From assembly GCA_016744555.1 (NCBI GenBank), contig JADGED010000120.1:1-7152 (forward strand): DNA of 7,152 bases. The letters are read 5' to 3'. Both the position numbers and the translations under genes were made by a program. The stretch's first letter is position 1, and the number at the start of each line of letters is the position of its first letter. The notes under the pieces were generated by a model that saw only the letters and a program-made list of their open reading frames with translations, was not told where the DNA came from and did not search any database. This document shows positions 6,549 to 7,152 of this stretch, piece after piece. The DNA comes from Desulfuromonadaceae bacterium (lineage in GTDB: Bacteria; Desulfobacterota; Desulfuromonadia; Desulfuromonadales; Geopsychrobacteraceae).

Positions 6549-6606
6549 GTGCTTGGCAACATAGAATATCGCTTTACAATCTACATTTTCGTACTGCCGT
6601 AAGCAC
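6549..6606. repeat. Interrupted inverted repeat just downstream of hslO
   Basis: GTGCTTGGCA (6549-6558) can pair with TGCC (6595-6598) plus AAGCAC (6601-6606): ten pairs with a two-base bulge, enclosing 36 bases. It starts 12 bp past the hslO stop. In hslO mRNA it could form a 3'-end structure, but no T-run follows, so it is not a classic intrinsic terminator. Confidence 0.3.
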
Positions 6607-6618
6607 CTCACTACCAAA

Positions 6619-7152
6619 CTACGTTGCTGCGATTAAAGTTTCCATTTGTGCATCATTAAATCGGTAGCAACTACGGCAGTATTCACAAACGACTTCAACG
6701 GGATCTGTACTGGCAAGCATTTCGCTCAACTCTACCTTACCAAGACCAATCAACATAGTTTCAATTTGCTCCTGACTGCAGGGGCAATAAAACTGGAGTG
6801 GTACTTTCTGCTGTACTTGAAATTCGTCCGAACCAAATATGCGCCCTAAAATATCTGTTGGACTTAATCCTTGCTGCAATAGCGTAGTAGTTGGTGGCAA
6901 AGCTTGAATTCTTTTGGTCAATACATCAATTTTGGTTTCGTCACCAGGGGGCAACGATTGCAATAAAAAGCCGCCAGCCATTTTTACGTTACCATCACTA
7001 TTTAACTCTACCCCTAGCCCAATACTAGATGGCACTTGTTCAGAATTAGTTAAATACCACGCAAGATCTTCAGCAACTTCACTACTCTGCAGTTGCACCA
7101 TGCTTTGATAGGGACTCTTCAGGCCAAGATCTTTCGAGACATGAAGGAACCC
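6619..7152 (-). CDS. hslO: Hsp33 redox-regulated chaperone, C-terminal part (cut by right window edge)
   Basis: Hsp33 is a cytoplasmic holdase chaperone that is switched on by oxidation: zinc is released from four cysteines, disulfides form, and the protein unfolds to bind other unfolding proteins. The frame is open from the window edge to the TAG at 6619, giving 177 residues; the family has about 290, so the N-terminal portion lies outside. The internal ATG at 7101 is not the true start, since the preceding visible residues already match the family (VSKDLGLKSPY). The substrate-binding domain shows NSEQVPSSIGLGVELN and AGGFLLQSLPPGDE. The zinc switch is complete: CPC (codons at 6778-6786), 30 residues, then CEYC (6676-6687). 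A further cysteine follows two residues later (CEYCRSCYRF), where a His or other residue is usual. It is codirectional with nuo but separated by 405 bp. Confidence 0.96.
   Translation of the reverse strand, partial: GFLHVSKDLGLKSPYQSMVQLQSSEVAEDLAWYLTNSEQVPSSIGLGVELNSDGNVKMAGGFLLQSLPPGDETKIDVLTKRIQALPPTTTLLQQGLSPTDILGRIFGSDEFQVQQKVPLQFYCPCSQEQIETMLIGLGKVELSEMLASTDPVEVVCEYCRSCYRFNDAQMETLIAAT

Larger units (their letters stand above)
6214..6618. other. Non-coding region between hslO and nuoA
   Basis: These 405 bp hold no convincing gene. A 66-codon minus-strand frame (6313-6513) begins with GTG, has no ribosome-binding site, an unremarkable composition and covers the -35 box of the likely nuo promoter, so I do not accept it. 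The stretch is AT-rich, especially at 6350-6470. It contains the candidate nuo promoter, a palindrome just upstream of it and two long-range inverted repeats, listed separately. I see no stem followed by a T-run after the hslO stop, so hslO transcription may end by a Rho-type mechanism or run on into nuoA. Confidence 0.7.

Noticed and set aside
7081..7101. ATG at 7101 as the start of hslO
   Set aside because: The frame continues to the window edge, and the upstream residues match the Hsp33 core (VSKDLGLKSPY), so the gene is truncated by the window and does not start here.
1..7152. A mobile element, CRISPR array, defence island or other new system
   Set aside because: All the coding space is accounted for by nuo genes and hslO; no direct-repeat array, transposase, integrase, tRNA or toxin-antitoxin-like frame was seen on either strand.

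Overview
The window is a stretch of bacterial chromosome read almost entirely on the minus strand. It holds the front part of a respiratory complex I (NADH:quinone oxidoreductase-type) operon, in the order nuoA-B-C-D-H-I-J-K-L, with nuoL cut off by the left edge. Upstream of nuoA is a gene-free stretch of about 400 bp, and then the 3' part of hslO (Hsp33), cut off by the right edge. No gene on the plus strand is supported. The NuoA, NuoB, NuoC and Hsp33 sequences resemble, from memory of those families, proteins of Geobacter and relatives (Desulfuromonadia, Desulfobacterota). The base composition looks AT-leaning, lower than most Geobacter. The lineage is an inference from protein flavour, not a database result.

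Layout from the right edge leftwards, in the direction of transcription. 7152-6619: C-terminal part of hslO with its CxC and CxxC zinc/redox motifs. 6618-6214: non-coding, with a candidate promoter (exact TTGACA -35 box), a 16-bp near-perfect palindrome just upstream of it, a leader of about 70 nt, and two long-range inverted repeats of unknown meaning. 6213-3612: nuoA, nuoB, nuoC and nuoD, the small membrane anchor subunit plus the quinone-reducing N2 module. 3611-3524: an 88-bp spacer with overlapping hairpins where nuoE, nuoF and nuoG would lie in a 14-gene operon. 3523-1: nuoH, nuoI, nuoJ, nuoK and the first two thirds of nuoL, i.e. the membrane arm and the 2x[4Fe-4S] subunit.

Together the genes encode the connecting (Q) and proton-pumping modules of complex I: NuoB/C/D/I pass electrons to quinone, NuoH/A/J/K form the quinone-proximal membrane part, and NuoL is an antiporter-like pump. 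The NADH-oxidising module (NuoE, F, G) is absent from its usual place, so this looks like the 11-subunit form that takes electrons from another donor (ferredoxin, F420H2 or a separately encoded input module in known cases). nuoM and nuoN are expected just beyond the left edge. All catalytic and cluster-binding residues checked are intact and no frameshift was found.

This is mostly a core, well-understood region; I saw no mobile element, CRISPR array, RNA gene or clear new system. The points worth a second look are the missing EFG module, the structured nuoD-nuoH junction, the palindrome at the nuo promoter, the histidine-rich loop in NuoL and the extra cysteine in the Hsp33 redox switch.
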